This document shows positions 15,744-24,245 of a stretch of 64,000 bases of DNA, one piece after another. A model generated the notes under the pieces. It had not been told where the DNA came from and searched no databases. It saw only the letters and a program-made list of their open reading frames with translations. Numbering within the stretch: the stretch's first letter is position 1; every line of letters begins with the position of its first letter. The position numbers and the translations under genes were made by a program. This DNA is from Pseudonocardia phyllosphaerae (GTDB taxonomy: Bacteria; Actinomycetota; Actinomycetes; Mycobacteriales; Pseudonocardiaceae). Where the stretch lies: NCBI RefSeq assembly GCF_046546475.1, contig NZ_JBKGXS010000014.1, positions 1-64,000 on the forward strand, in the 5' to 3' direction.

Positions 15744-18422
15744 ATGGCGGGACGGACGACCACGGGCAGGACCACCACGAGAGCGGCCGCGGGCCGCGGC
15801 TCGGGGCGGTCCGGCTCGGGTCGTTCGTCCGGTTCGCGCCCGGCCGCCCGCGGGAAGGGCAGCGCCCGCGGCGGGGCCCGCAAGAGCCCCGCGTCGCGGC
15901 GGCGCCCGCCGCAGCCGGACCTGATCGACCGCGGGATCGACGCCGTCGGACGCGGCGTGGCGCGCACGTTCCGCGCGTCCGGCCGTGCCGTCGGGCGCAC
16001 CCGCGACATCGACCCCGCGCACCGCCGCGACGGCCTCGGCTTCGGGGTCCTGGTCCTCGCGGTGATCGCCGCCGCGGGCCTGTGGTGGCACGCCGGCGGC
16101 GCGGTGGGCTACTGGTTCACCTACGTCGTCCAGGCCGTCATGGGCGTCACCGGGGTGCTGCTGCCGGTGATCCTGCTGGGCATCGGCATCGTCCTGGTGA
16201 CGACGCCGTCGCACCCCGAGGCGCGGCCCCGGATCATCACCGGGTCGCTGCTGCTCGCACTCGGGGTCCTGGGCCTGGTGCACCTGGGCCACGGCGCCCC
16301 CTCCGAGCCGGACGCGTGGCGCGGCGCCGGTGGGGCGCTCGGCTACGTCGCCGGCACCCCGCTCAAGGCCGGGCTGACGCTGTGGACGGCCGTCCCGGTG
16401 CTGGTCCTGCTCACGCTGTACTCGTTGCTGCTGGTCACCGGCATCCCGGTGCGGGAGCTGCCGGACATGTTCCGCAGGCTCACCGGCCAGGTCCCGCTCG
16501 ACGACGAGACCGACGCCGACGCGGACACCGAGGCCGGCGCCGACGGCGAGACGACCGGCTCCAAGCGCAGGCCCCGCACCGTCGCCGACGCCGTCGCCGA
16601 GAAGGAGGGCGCGGACGCCGAGGCCCCCGAACTCGACGGCGAGACGCCCAAGCGGCGCCGGCCGTCGCGTCGCCGGCAGCAGGCCAGCGAGGGCGACGCC
16701 GCCGCCCTTGCCGAGGGCGAGCACGCCCCCGCGCCGGTCGACCCGGCCGAGGCCGACACCCCGGCCGCCGGTTCGCCGGTCACGCCCGGCAAGGCCGCGG
16801 CGAAGGCCGTCCCGGCCGCGCAGGTCGCCGAGACCCCGCACGCGGAGGAGCCGCCGTCCGAGGGCGAGCAGATGTCGATGGCCATCCGCGAGCCGGTGGG
16901 GGAGTCGGAGTACACGCTGCCGCCCGGCGACATGCTGGAGGCCGGACCGCCGCCGAAGTCCCGCAGCTCGGCCAACGACGCGATGATCGAGGCGATCACC
17001 GGCGTCCTGGACCAGTTCAACATCGATGCCCAGGTCACCGGCTTCACCCGCGGTCCGACGGTCACCCGCTACGAGATCGAGCTCGGCCCCGCGGTGAAGG
17101 TCGAGAAGATCACCCAGCTGCAGCGCAACCTCGCCTACGCGGTCGCCAACGACAACGTCCGGCTGCTCGCGCCGATCCCCGGCAAGTCCGCCGTCGGCAT
17201 CGAGGTGCCCAACACCGACCGCGAGATGGTGCGCCTCGGCGACGTGCTGCGCTCCGGTGCGGCGCGCCAGGAGCAGCACCCGATGGGCATCGGGCTGGGC
17301 AAGGACATCGAGGGCCACTACCTGGTCGCGAACCTGGCGAAGATGCCGCACCTGCTGGTCGCCGGGTCCACCGGCTCCGGTAAGTCGAGCTTCGTCAACT
17401 CGATGCTGGTGTCGCTGCTGACCCGGGCCACCCCGGACGAGGTCCGGATGATCCTCATCGACCCGAAGATGGTCGAGCTGACGCCCTACGAGGGCATCCC
17501 GCACCTGATCACGCCCATCATCACCCAGCCGAAGAAGGCCGCCGCGGCGCTGGCCTGGCTGGTGGAGGAGATGGAGCAGCGCTACCAGGACATGCAGGCG
17601 AACCGGGTGCGCCACATCGACGACTTCAACCGCAAGGTGCGCTCCGGGGAGATCACCGCACCGCCCGGCTCGGAGCGGGTGTACCGGCCGTACCCGTACA
17701 TCATGTGCATCGTCGACGAGCTCGCCGACCTGATGATGACCGCCCCGCGCGACGTCGAGGACGCGATCGTCCGGATCACGCAGAAGGCTCGTGCGGCGGG
17801 GATCCACCTGATCCTGGCCACGCAGCGGCCGTCGGTGGACGTCGTCACCGGTCTGATCAAGACCAACGTGCCGTCCCGGCTGGCGTTCGCGACGTCGTCG
17901 CTGACCGACAGCCGCGTCATCCTCGACCAGCCCGGCGCCGAGAAGCTGATCGGTATGGGTGACGCGCTGTACCTGCCGATGGGGGCGGGCAAGCCGACCC
18001 GTATGCAGGGCGCCTTCATCGACGACGAGGAGATCGGCAAGGTCGTCGCCTTCACCAAGGAGCAGGCCGAGCCCAGCTACACCGAGGGCGTCACCCAGGC
18101 CAAGGCCGGGGAGGCCAAGGAGATCGACGCCGACATCGGCGACGACCTCGACCTGCTGCTGCAGGCCGCCGAGCTGATCGTGACCTCCCAGTTCGGGTCG
18201 ACGTCGATGCTGCAGCGCAAGCTGCGCGTCGGGTTCGCCAAGGCCGGTCGCCTCATGGACCTGCTCGAGACCCGGCACATCGTCGGGCCCTCGGAGGGCT
18301 CCAAGGCCCGCGACGTGCTGGTGAAGCCGGACGAGCTGGAGAACGCGCTGTACCTGATCAAGGGCGGTGGCACCGCGGACGGCGGCGAGGTCGGCGGGGA
18401 CACCGGGGACGACGAGTTCTGA
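15744..18422 (+). CDS. ftsK: DNA translocase FtsK/SpoIIIE family
   Basis: Hexameric ATP-driven DNA pump that clears chromosomes from the division septum. The 892-residue protein has a very basic N-terminus (TTTGRTTTRAAAGRGSGRSGSGRSSGSR), four hydrophobic segments between about residues 100 and 240, an acidic and proline-rich linker, and the motor domain. Walker A GSTGSGKSS is near residue 541, with IDPKMVELTPYEGIPHLITP and the Walker B region IVDELADLMM. The C-terminal gamma winged helix (ELIVTSQFGSTSMLQRKLRVGFAKAGRLMDLLE) should read KOPS-like sites. It is followed by a 209-bp gap with palindromes. Confidence 0.96.
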   Translation: MAGRTTTGRTTTRAAAGRGSGRSGSGRSSGSRPAARGKGSARGGARKSPASRRRPPQPDLIDRGIDAVGRGVARTFRASGRAVGRTRDIDPAHRRDGLGFGVLVLAVIAAAGLWWHAGGAVGYWFTYVVQAVMGVTGVLLPVILLGIGIVLVTTPSHPEARPRIITGSLLLALGVLGLVHLGHGAPSEPDAWRGAGGALGYVAGTPLKAGLTLWTAVPVLVLLTLYSLLLVTGIPVRELPDMFRRLTGQVPLDDETDADADTEAGADGETTGSKRRPRTVADAVAEKEGADAEAPELDGETPKRRRPSRRRQQASEGDAAALAEGEHAPAPVDPAEADTPAAGSPVTPGKAAAKAVPAAQVAETPHAEEPPSEGEQMSMAIREPVGESEYTLPPGDMLEAGPPPKSRSSANDAMIEAITGVLDQFNIDAQVTGFTRGPTVTRYEIELGPAVKVEKITQLQRNLAYAVANDNVRLLAPIPGKSAVGIEVPNTDREMVRLGDVLRSGAARQEQHPMGIGLGKDIEGHYLVANLAKMPHLLVAGSTGSGKSSFVNSMLVSLLTRATPDEVRMILIDPKMVELTPYEGIPHLITPIITQPKKAAAALAWLVEEMEQRYQDMQANRVRHIDDFNRKVRSGEITAPPGSERVYRPYPYIMCIVDELADLMMTAPRDVEDAIVRITQKARAAGIHLILATQRPSVDVVTGLIKTNVPSRLAFATSSLTDSRVILDQPGAEKLIGMGDALYLPMGAGKPTRMQGAFIDDEEIGKVVAFTKEQAEPSYTEGVTQAKAGEAKEIDADIGDDLDLLLQAAELIVTSQFGSTSMLQRKLRVGFAKAGRLMDLLETRHIVGPSEGSKARDVLVKPDELENALYLIKGGGTADGGEVGGDTGDDEF

Positions 18423-18442
18423 CCACCGATCGGCCGCCCGGT

Positions 18443-18538
18443 GCACACGCTGCGTGTGCGTCGGACGGGGATCACTGGGCCGCCCGGGCGACGTGATGCG
18501 CACCGCTGCGGCACGCCGCGGGTACAAGTTTCCGCGGC
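18443..18538. other. Two hairpin-forming inverted repeats behind ftsK
   Basis: GCACACG at 18443-18449 pairs with CGTGTGC at 18453-18459 (3-nt loop), about 20 nt after the ftsK stop. GCCGCGG at 18515-18521 pairs with CCGCGGC at 18532-18538 across a 10-nt loop. The first is a candidate ftsK terminator. The rest of the 18423-18631 gap holds no gene. Confidence 0.5.
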
Positions 18539-18631
18539 AACCACGTCGTGCCAGAGTGTGCGCTCCGGGTCACCGCAGTGGCCCGCAGGTCGCACGCCCG
18601 GGCCTCCGGGCGCGAACGAAGGAGCCCCCCG

Positions 18632-19504
18632 GTGTTCTGGAAGAAGCGGGACCCCCGCCGCGGCGGCCGCGCGGGTGCCGACCGGCACGCCCTGGTCCCG
18701 ATCCCGCTGACCGGCGGGATGCTCACCGGCGAGGTCCGGGACATCGAGGGCGGTGCGCTGCCGGGGACCGAGGTCTCGGTGCTCGACGCCGCCGACCGTC
18801 GCGTCGCGCATCTCGAGACCGACCCGTTCGGCCGGTTCACGGCGTCGCTGATGCCCGGCCGCTACCGGGTCCGGGTCGACTCCGGCGGGTACCGGCAGGT
18901 CACCGACGTCGTCGAGATCCCGTGGGGCGCGCACACCGAGATGCCGCCGATCGAGCTCGGTGAGGACCCGGACCTGCACCCGCCGCGGCCGGGCGTGTTC
19001 GTGATCGACCCCGACCATTCCTCGGTCCGGTTCGTGGCCCGCCACATCGGCCTGTCCAAGGTCTACGGCCGGTTCGACCGGTTCCAGGGCCGGATCCACA
19101 TCGCGGAGCCGTTCGACGAGTCCACGGTCGAGGTCGTCATCGACGCGGCCAGCATCGACACCAACGTCGAGGCCCGCGACACCCACCTGCGCTCGCCGGA
19201 CTTCCTCGACGTCGAGCGGTTCCCGGAGCTGCGCTTCACCGGCAGCCGGTTCACCCAGCGCGGCGGCAACCGCTGGACCGTCGACGGCGACCTGACGCTG
19301 CACGGCCTGACCAGCGACGTCTCGCTCGAGACCACGTTCGGCGGCTCCGCGGAGTGGAACGGCGACCGGATCGGCGCCGTCGCCACCACGCAGCTGCACC
19401 GGGAGCACTTCACGCTGAACTGGCAGCAGACCATCGCCAAGGGGCTGCCGGTCGTCGGGTCGACGATCGACATCCAGCTCGACGTGCAGGCGGTGCGCCA
19501 GTAG
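18632..19504 (+). CDS. YceI-family lipocalin-like protein with an N-terminal carboxypeptidase-regulatory-like domain
   Basis: A 290-residue protein. Residues 25-105 read GGMLTGEVRDIEGGALPGTEVSVLD and MPGRYRVRVDSGGYRQ, a CarboxypepD_reg-like beta sandwich. From about residue 120 it is a YceI domain (FVIDPDHSSVRFVARHIGLSKVYGRF, VEARDTHLRSPDFLDVERFPELRF, LTLHGLTSDVSLE), the fold that binds polyisoprenoid-like lipids in a beta barrel. No signal peptide is seen, so it may be cytosolic. GAAGGAG lies 8 nt before GTG 18632. The fusion of the two domains is less common than YceI alone; the ligand is unknown. Confidence 0.85.
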   Translation: MFWKKRDPRRGGRAGADRHALVPIPLTGGMLTGEVRDIEGGALPGTEVSVLDAADRRVAHLETDPFGRFTASLMPGRYRVRVDSGGYRQVTDVVEIPWGAHTEMPPIELGEDPDLHPPRPGVFVIDPDHSSVRFVARHIGLSKVYGRFDRFQGRIHIAEPFDESTVEVVIDAASIDTNVEARDTHLRSPDFLDVERFPELRFTGSRFTQRGGNRWTVDGDLTLHGLTSDVSLETTFGGSAEWNGDRIGAVATTQLHREHFTLNWQQTIAKGLPVVGSTIDIQLDVQAVRQ

Positions 19505-19525
19505 CAGGGGCGCCGGCAGCAGGGG

Positions 19526-19987
19526 TCAGCTGAACCCGGCCTGCCGCCACGCCTCGTAGACGGCGACGGCGGCGGCGTTGGACAGGTTCAGCGACCGGTT
19601 CGACGGCCGCATCGGCAGCGACACCTGCCCGGTGACCCAGCCGGCACCGGCGACGTCGTCGGGCAGTCCGGTGGACTCACGGCCGAACAGCAGCACGTCA
19701 TCGGGCCGGTAGGAGACGTCGGTGTGGCGGGTCGGCGCGCCGGGGACGAACGCGAACACCCGGGCCCCGTCCGCGGTCACCCAGGCGGCGAAGGCCTCGG
19801 TGCCCTCGTGCACGACGACGTCGGCGAGGTCGGCGTAGTCCAGCCCTGCGCGGCGGACCGAGCGTTCGTCGAGGGAGAACCCGAGCGGGCGGACCAGGTG
19901 CAGCTCGGCGCCGGTGTTCGCCGCGAGCCGGATCGCGTTGCCGGTGTTCGGCGGGATCTCCGGGGTGTGCAGGGCGAGGCGGACCAC
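19526..19987 (-). CDS. tRNA 2'-O-ribose methyltransferase, SpoU/TrmL type
   Basis: Probably methylates the ribose at the wobble base (position 34) of certain leucine tRNAs, using S-adenosylmethionine and a trefoil-knot fold. The 153-residue length matches TrmL. The SPOUT motifs are present: PNTGNAIRLAANTG at residues 13-26, LLFGRESTGLPDDV and LPMRPSNRSLNLSNAAAVAVYEAWRQ at the C-terminus. It starts at GTG 19987, is convergent with the YceI gene (21-bp gap), and lies downstream of the AraC gene on the same strand. Confidence 0.88.
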   Translation of the reverse strand: MVRLALHTPEIPPNTGNAIRLAANTGAELHLVRPLGFSLDERSVRRAGLDYADLADVVVHEGTEAFAAWVTADGARVFAFVPGAPTRHTDVSYRPDDVLLFGRESTGLPDDVAGAGWVTGQVSLPMRPSNRSLNLSNAAAVAVYEAWRQAGFS

Positions 19988-20010
19988 GCCGATGTTCTAC
20001 CGGCCCGAGA

Positions 20011-20811
20011 TCACGGCCGTTCGCCGAGCCAGCCCCGGGCCGTCGTGCCTGCGAGATCGCGGAAGTCGCGCGCCAGGTGCTGCTGGTCGGCGTAACCGCA
20101 GGTGGCGGCGACGTCGGCGATGGGTGGGGCGGCGGGGGAGCGCAGCAGCGCGCACGCCCGCTCGAACCGGATGACCCGGGCCGCGGACTTGGTGCCGAGC
20201 CCGGTCTCGCGGCGCAGCCGTTCGCCGAGGTGCCGGGCGGACCAGCCGACGTCGGCGGCGACGTCGGTGACCCGTGCGGTCCCGCCGCTGCGGCGCAACA
20301 GAGCCCACGCGCGGCCCAGCTCGTCCGCCGGGGCCGCGGCGTTCCGGGCTGCGGCGATGCGGACCAGCTCGTCGTCGAGCAGGGCGAAGCGCGCGGGCCA
20401 GGACGGTGCCGCGTGCAGCCGGTCCAGCAGCGTCTCGACCTCCGGCAGCAGCGCGCCGAGGTCGACGACGTCGCCGGTCAGCTCGGCGGCGGGCAGCCCG
20501 AGCAGGGCGCGGGCGCCGCGCCAGGTCAGGGCCAGCTGCATCCCGGTCTGGGGCTCGCCGGTCGCGATCACCGCGGGCGCGGTGTGCAGCCCGGCCACCG
20601 ATGCGGCGAACCGGCCGCCGCGGCGCGCGGGGTCGGGCATGTGCAGCAGCTCGACGGCGCCGTCGAGACAGAGGATGAGCGTCAGGTGCCCGCTCGCGAC
20701 GCCTTGGTGGGTCCCCGCGGGGCCGGCGCCCGTCCGCCAGGCCCAGATCTCGGAGACCAGCGGGCGCAGCCGGGCGCTGGTGCGCCACCGCCACGCGCCC
20801 GGGTCGTCCAT
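20011..20811 (-). CDS. AraC-family transcriptional regulator
   Basis: A 266-residue regulator. Residues 1-140 form a cupin-like sensing domain (LRPLVSEIWAWRTGAG, LILCLDGAVELLHMP). The C-terminal 95 residues hold two helix-turn-helices (VTDVAADVGWSARHLGERLRRETGLGTKSAARVIRFERA and IADVAATCGYADQQHLARDFRDLAGTT). ATG 20811 gives the natural N-terminus; the open frame extends upstream into the antisense of the acetyltransferase gene. No target operon is obvious, and the effector is unknown. Confidence 0.85.
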   Translation of the reverse strand: MDDPGAWRWRTSARLRPLVSEIWAWRTGAGPAGTHQGVASGHLTLILCLDGAVELLHMPDPARRGGRFAASVAGLHTAPAVIATGEPQTGMQLALTWRGARALLGLPAAELTGDVVDLGALLPEVETLLDRLHAAPSWPARFALLDDELVRIAAARNAAAPADELGRAWALLRRSGGTARVTDVAADVGWSARHLGERLRRETGLGTKSAARVIRFERACALLRSPAAPPIADVAATCGYADQQHLARDFRDLAGTTARGWLGERP

Positions 20812-20834
20812 GCGACACAGGATCGCAGGGGCCG

Positions 20835-21353
20835 CTACAGGCGCAACAGCATCCGCACGTTGCCCAGGGTGTTCGGCTTGACGTGCGCGAGGTCGAGGAA
20901 CTCGGCGACACCGGCGTCGTAGCTGCGCAGCATGGCCGCGAAGACCTCGGCCGAGACCGGCGTGCCGTCGATCTCGGCGAAGCCGTGCCGGGCGAAGAAG
21001 TGCTTCTCGAAGGTCAGCACGAACAGCCGGGACAGCCCCAGCTCGCGGGCGCCGTCGATCAGCGCACTGACGATCTTGTGGCCGACCCCGTGCCCGAGCA
21101 CCGACGGTGACACCGCCACCGTGCGGATCTCGCCGAGGTCCTCCCAGAGCACGTGCAGCGCCCCGCACCCGACGACGACGCCGTCCAGCTCGGCGACCAG
21201 GAACTCCGGCACCGCCTCGTAGAGGGTGACGGTCTCCTTCGCGAGCAGGACCTTGCCCGCGTACTCGTCGACGAGGTCGCGGATCGCGCGCACGTCGGGG
21301 GTGCGCGCCCGGCGGACCCGGACGGCGGGCAGGTGATCGGCTGCATCGGCCAC
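20835..21353 (-). CDS. argA: Amino-acid N-acetyltransferase (GNAT-type N-acetylglutamate synthase, Rv2747-like)
   Basis: Proteins of this class acetylate glutamate (or glutamine) with acetyl-CoA to start arginine synthesis. The 172-residue length matches the short mycobacterial ArgA. Motifs include VRAIRDLVDEYAGKVLLAKETVTLYE, ELDGVVVGCGALHVLWEDLGEIRTVAVSPSVLGHGVGHKIV (acetyl-CoA loop) and LTFEKHFFARHGF. GTG 21353 is chosen because TAGGCT lies 8 nt upstream and the domain begins 10 residues later. It is divergent from rimO with independent promoter hexamers, as argA sits next to ftsK in mycobacteria. Confidence 0.8.
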   Translation of the reverse strand: MADAADHLPAVRVRRARTPDVRAIRDLVDEYAGKVLLAKETVTLYEAVPEFLVAELDGVVVGCGALHVLWEDLGEIRTVAVSPSVLGHGVGHKIVSALIDGARELGLSRLFVLTFEKHFFARHGFAEIDGTPVSAEVFAAMLRSYDAGVAEFLDLAHVKPNTLGNVRMLLRL

Positions 21354-21361
21354 GGACGGCG

Positions 21362-21406
21362 AGCCTAGACGCCGGGCCGCACCACCGGCGGCCCGCCGTC
21401 TACCCT
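21362..21406. promoter_or_regulatory. Divergent leaderless-type -10 hexamers of argA and rimO
   Basis: On the minus strand TAGGCT (21367 to 21362) ends 8 nt before the argA GTG. On the plus strand TACCCT (21401-21406) ends 7 nt before the rimO GTG. The whole 60-bp gap is therefore two nearly back-to-back promoters with no leader sequences. Confidence 0.6.
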
Positions 21407-21413
21407 TGCAACC

Positions 21414-22928
21414 GTGGTTTCCCCCGACGGAGGTCCCCGGCGCGCTGCCCTGCTGACGCTGGGCTGCGCGCGCAACGAGGTCGACTCGGAGGAGCTGGCC
21501 GGACGGCTGGCCGGATCCGGCTGGGAGCTGGTCGACGCCGACGGCGGCGAGCCCGACGTCATCGTCGTCAACACCTGCGGTTTCGTCGAGCAGGCGAAGA
21601 AGGACTCGATCGACACCGTGCTGGCTGCGTCCGACGTGGCGCGACCGGCCGGGGCGAAGGTCGTGGCCGTGGGCTGCCTGGCCGAACGCTACGGCTCCGA
21701 GCTGGCCGCCGACCTGCCCGAGGCCGACGCGGTGCTCGGCTTCGACGCCTACCCCGAGCTGGCCGAGCGTCTCGGCGACGTCCTCGGCGGGCACGCACCG
21801 GCCCCGCACGTCCCCACCGACCGGCGGCAGCTGCTGCCGATCTCGCCGGTGGAGCGCCAGTCCGCGACGACGGATGTGTCGGTGCCGGGGCACGAATGGC
21901 TGCCCGACATCTCGCGGACCCGGCTGAGCGGTGGCCCGGTGGCGTCGCTGAAGCTCGCCTCGGGCTGCGACCGGCGCTGCGCGTTCTGCGCGATCCCCAG
22001 CTTCCGCGGCAGCTTCGTCTCCCGCCCGCCGGCCGACGTGCTCGGCGAGGCCGCCTGGCTGGCGACCCAGGGTGTGCGCGAGATCGTGCTGGTCAGCGAG
22101 AACTCGACGTCCTACGGCAAGGATCTGCCCGGCGGTACCCGCGCGCTCGGCGACCTGGTCCGGCAGATGGCCGATATCGACGGCGTCGAGCGCATCCGGG
22201 TGGCCTACCTGCAGCCCGCCGAGCTGCGCCCCGACCTGCTGTCGATCCTTGCGACGACGCCGGCGGTCGCGCCGTACTTCGACCTGTCCTTCCAGCACGC
22301 CTCCGGGCCGCTGCTGCGGCGGATGCGCCGGTTCGGCTCGCGCACCGACTTCCTCGACCTGTGCGAGCGGATCCGCACGCTCGCCCCCGAGGCGGGCATC
22401 CGGTCCAACGTGATCGTCGGGTTCCCCGGGGAGACCGAGGAGGACCTGGCCGAGCTGGAGGCGTTCCTGACCGGCGCCCGGCTCGACGCGGTCGGCGTGT
22501 TCGGCTACTCCGACGAGGACGGCACCGAGGCCGAAGGCTACGACGGCAAGATCGACCCGGACGAGGTCGCCGAGCGCGTCGCGCGGATCTCCGCGCTGGT
22601 CGACGAGCTGATGCAGCAGCGCGCCGAGGACCGGGTCGGCACCGAGGTCGTCGTGCTGGTCGAGGGGGCCGAGACCGATGAGGACGACTGCACCGGCCGC
22701 GCCGGCCACCAGGGCCCGGACTCCGACGGCGAGTGCGTGGTCGTCGGTGCCGCGGACTCCGGCGAGGAGGACTCCGGCGAGGCGCCCGAACCGGGCAACC
22801 TGCGGCCAGGGGACCTGGTGCGCTGCCGGGTGACCGGCACCGAGGGCGTCGACCTGCTGGTCGAGGCGCTCGAGCTGCTGCCCGCGGGTGGTGTCGCGGC
22901 CGAACCGGCCCCGGCGGGGACCGGATGA
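21414..22928 (+). CDS. rimO: Ribosomal protein uS12 methylthiotransferase
   Basis: Radical-SAM enzyme that methylthiolates the conserved aspartate of ribosomal protein S12. The N-terminal UPF0004 domain has LTLGCARNEVDSEELAGRL and VVNTCGFVEQAKKDS. The radical-SAM cluster cysteines are Cys185, Cys189 and Cys192 (CDRRCAFCAIP). A TRAM domain closes the protein. Between them is an acidic insertion (EGAETDEDDCTGR ... DSGEEDSGEAPEP) that extends the TRAM domain and brings the length to 504 residues, above the usual 440-490. The stop overlaps the pgsA ATG by 4 bp. Confidence 0.95.
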   Translation: MVSPDGGPRRAALLTLGCARNEVDSEELAGRLAGSGWELVDADGGEPDVIVVNTCGFVEQAKKDSIDTVLAASDVARPAGAKVVAVGCLAERYGSELAADLPEADAVLGFDAYPELAERLGDVLGGHAPAPHVPTDRRQLLPISPVERQSATTDVSVPGHEWLPDISRTRLSGGPVASLKLASGCDRRCAFCAIPSFRGSFVSRPPADVLGEAAWLATQGVREIVLVSENSTSYGKDLPGGTRALGDLVRQMADIDGVERIRVAYLQPAELRPDLLSILATTPAVAPYFDLSFQHASGPLLRRMRRFGSRTDFLDLCERIRTLAPEAGIRSNVIVGFPGETEEDLAELEAFLTGARLDAVGVFGYSDEDGTEAEGYDGKIDPDEVAERVARISALVDELMQQRAEDRVGTEVVVLVEGAETDEDDCTGRAGHQGPDSDGECVVVGAADSGEEDSGEAPEPGNLRPGDLVRCRVTGTEGVDLLVEALELLPAGGVAAEPAPAGTG

Positions 22929-23557
22929 GCACCCCGCAGCCGGCCGAGGGCTCGACCGTGCCGACCAGCGGGAACCCGCCGGTCGTCAACGTGGCGAACG
23001 CCCTGACCTGCGTCCGGCTGCTCCTGGTCCCCGTCTTCGCCGTGGCCCTGCTGCTCGAGGACGGCCGGTCGGTCGGCTGGCGGCTCACCGCGTTCGCGGT
23101 GTTCGCCGTCGCCGCGCTCACCGACCGGCTCGACGGCCAGCTGGCCCGCAAGCGGGGCCTGGTCACCTCCTTCGGCGAGCTCGTCGACCCGATCGCGGAC
23201 AAGGCCCTCATGGGGGCCGCGCTGATCGGGCTGTCGCTGCTGGAGCTGCTGCCGTGGTGGGTGACCCTGGTGATCCTCGGGCGTGAGCTCGCGGTCACCG
23301 TGCTGCGGTTCGTCGTCATCCGCACCCGTGGTGTCATCCCGGCCAGCCGCGGTGGCAAGGCCAAGACCGTGGCGCAGAGCGTCGCGATCGGTCTGTTCGT
23401 GCTGCCACTGGCGATGCTCTTCCCGCCGGCGGCGACGGTCGCCGAGGTCGTTCAATGGACGATCATGGGCATCGCGCTGCTGCTGACCGTCGCCACGGGC
23501 GTCGACTACTTCGTGAAGGCGTTCCGGAGCAGTGGCGGGGAACAGCAGGTTTCCTGA
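22925..23557 (+). CDS. pgsA: CDP-diacylglycerol-glycerol-3-phosphate 3-phosphatidyltransferase
   Basis: Makes phosphatidylglycerol phosphate, the precursor of phosphatidylglycerol and cardiolipin, in the cytoplasmic membrane. The 210-residue protein has five or six membrane segments and the complete CDP-alcohol phosphotransferase motif: Asp70-Gly71, Ala74-Arg75, Gly84, Asp88 and Asp92. Its ATG overlaps the rimO stop (ATGA), so the two are translationally coupled. In many actinobacteria cinA follows; here the next gene is clgR directly. Confidence 0.92.
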   Translation: MSTPQPAEGSTVPTSGNPPVVNVANALTCVRLLLVPVFAVALLLEDGRSVGWRLTAFAVFAVAALTDRLDGQLARKRGLVTSFGELVDPIADKALMGAALIGLSLLELLPWWVTLVILGRELAVTVLRFVVIRTRGVIPASRGGKAKTVAQSVAIGLFVLPLAMLFPPAATVAEVVQWTIMGIALLLTVATGVDYFVKAFRSSGGEQQVS

Positions 23558-23675
23558 CGGCGTTGTACCCGGGGTGAACGGTGTTCGCCGTGGGCGGACG
23601 CCGGAGCGCCAGGTGACCGCGCCGACGGGTGGCGCGAGCCGGTACGGTGAGCTGACCCGAGTCCGAGGAGGGCCC

Positions 23676-24035
23676 ATGCTGTTGCGGGAAGCGATCGGCA
23701 GTGGCCTGCGACGTGCGCGCACGGCGCGGCGGCGCACACTGCGCGACATCTCGCGTGCCGCACGCATCAGCCTCGGGTACCTCTCCGAGGTCGAGCGCGG
23801 ACGCAAGGAGCCCTCCAGCGAGCTGCTCGCGGCGATCTGCGAGGCCCTCGACATCACCGTCCCCGAGCTGCTCACCGGGGTCGCCGCCGACATGGCGGGC
23901 CAGGGCCGGGCCACCCGCGACGACGTGCTGGTCCCGATCGGGCAGCGGCACTCCGAGCTGCGCCTCGCCGGGCGTCCCGGCACTCCCGTGGCCGCGCCGG
24001 CGAGTTCCGGCGGCCCGGTCGCGTCCGCGGCCTGA
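23676..24035 (+). CDS. clgR: XRE-family transcriptional regulator ClgR
   Basis: In actinobacteria ClgR activates clp protease genes and, in mycobacteria, pspA under envelope stress. The 119-residue protein has a helix-turn-helix at residues 10-60 (LRRARTARRRTLRDISRAARISLGYLSEVERGRKEPSSELLAAICEAL), the ClgR signature. GAGGAG lies 5 nt before ATG 23676; the longer open frame upstream is not supported. ClgR proteins are often degraded through a short C-terminal tail; this one ends in Ala-Ala (PVASAA), compatible with that. It precedes pspA by 210 bp. Confidence 0.88.
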   Translation: MLLREAIGSGLRRARTARRRTLRDISRAARISLGYLSEVERGRKEPSSELLAAICEALDITVPELLTGVAADMAGQGRATRDDVLVPIGQRHSELRLAGRPGTPVAAPASSGGPVASAA

Positions 24036-24245
24036 GGTCCCGGCGCGCTCGTTTCGCCGGGCAACGCCTGAGGCCGTGATCCCCGACTCGCATGCGCGGT
24101 AGGCTGCGGGCGAACCGGCAGCAGTGCCAGGATGGGACGACGAGCCGGTACCGGCCGCCGGGGGGACGCCAGGTCGGTCCGGCCCGGTGCACCCGCCGCG
24201 CAGGTGGGTAGGTCGCGAGCGAACGCAGGCGGAGGACGCGAAGAG

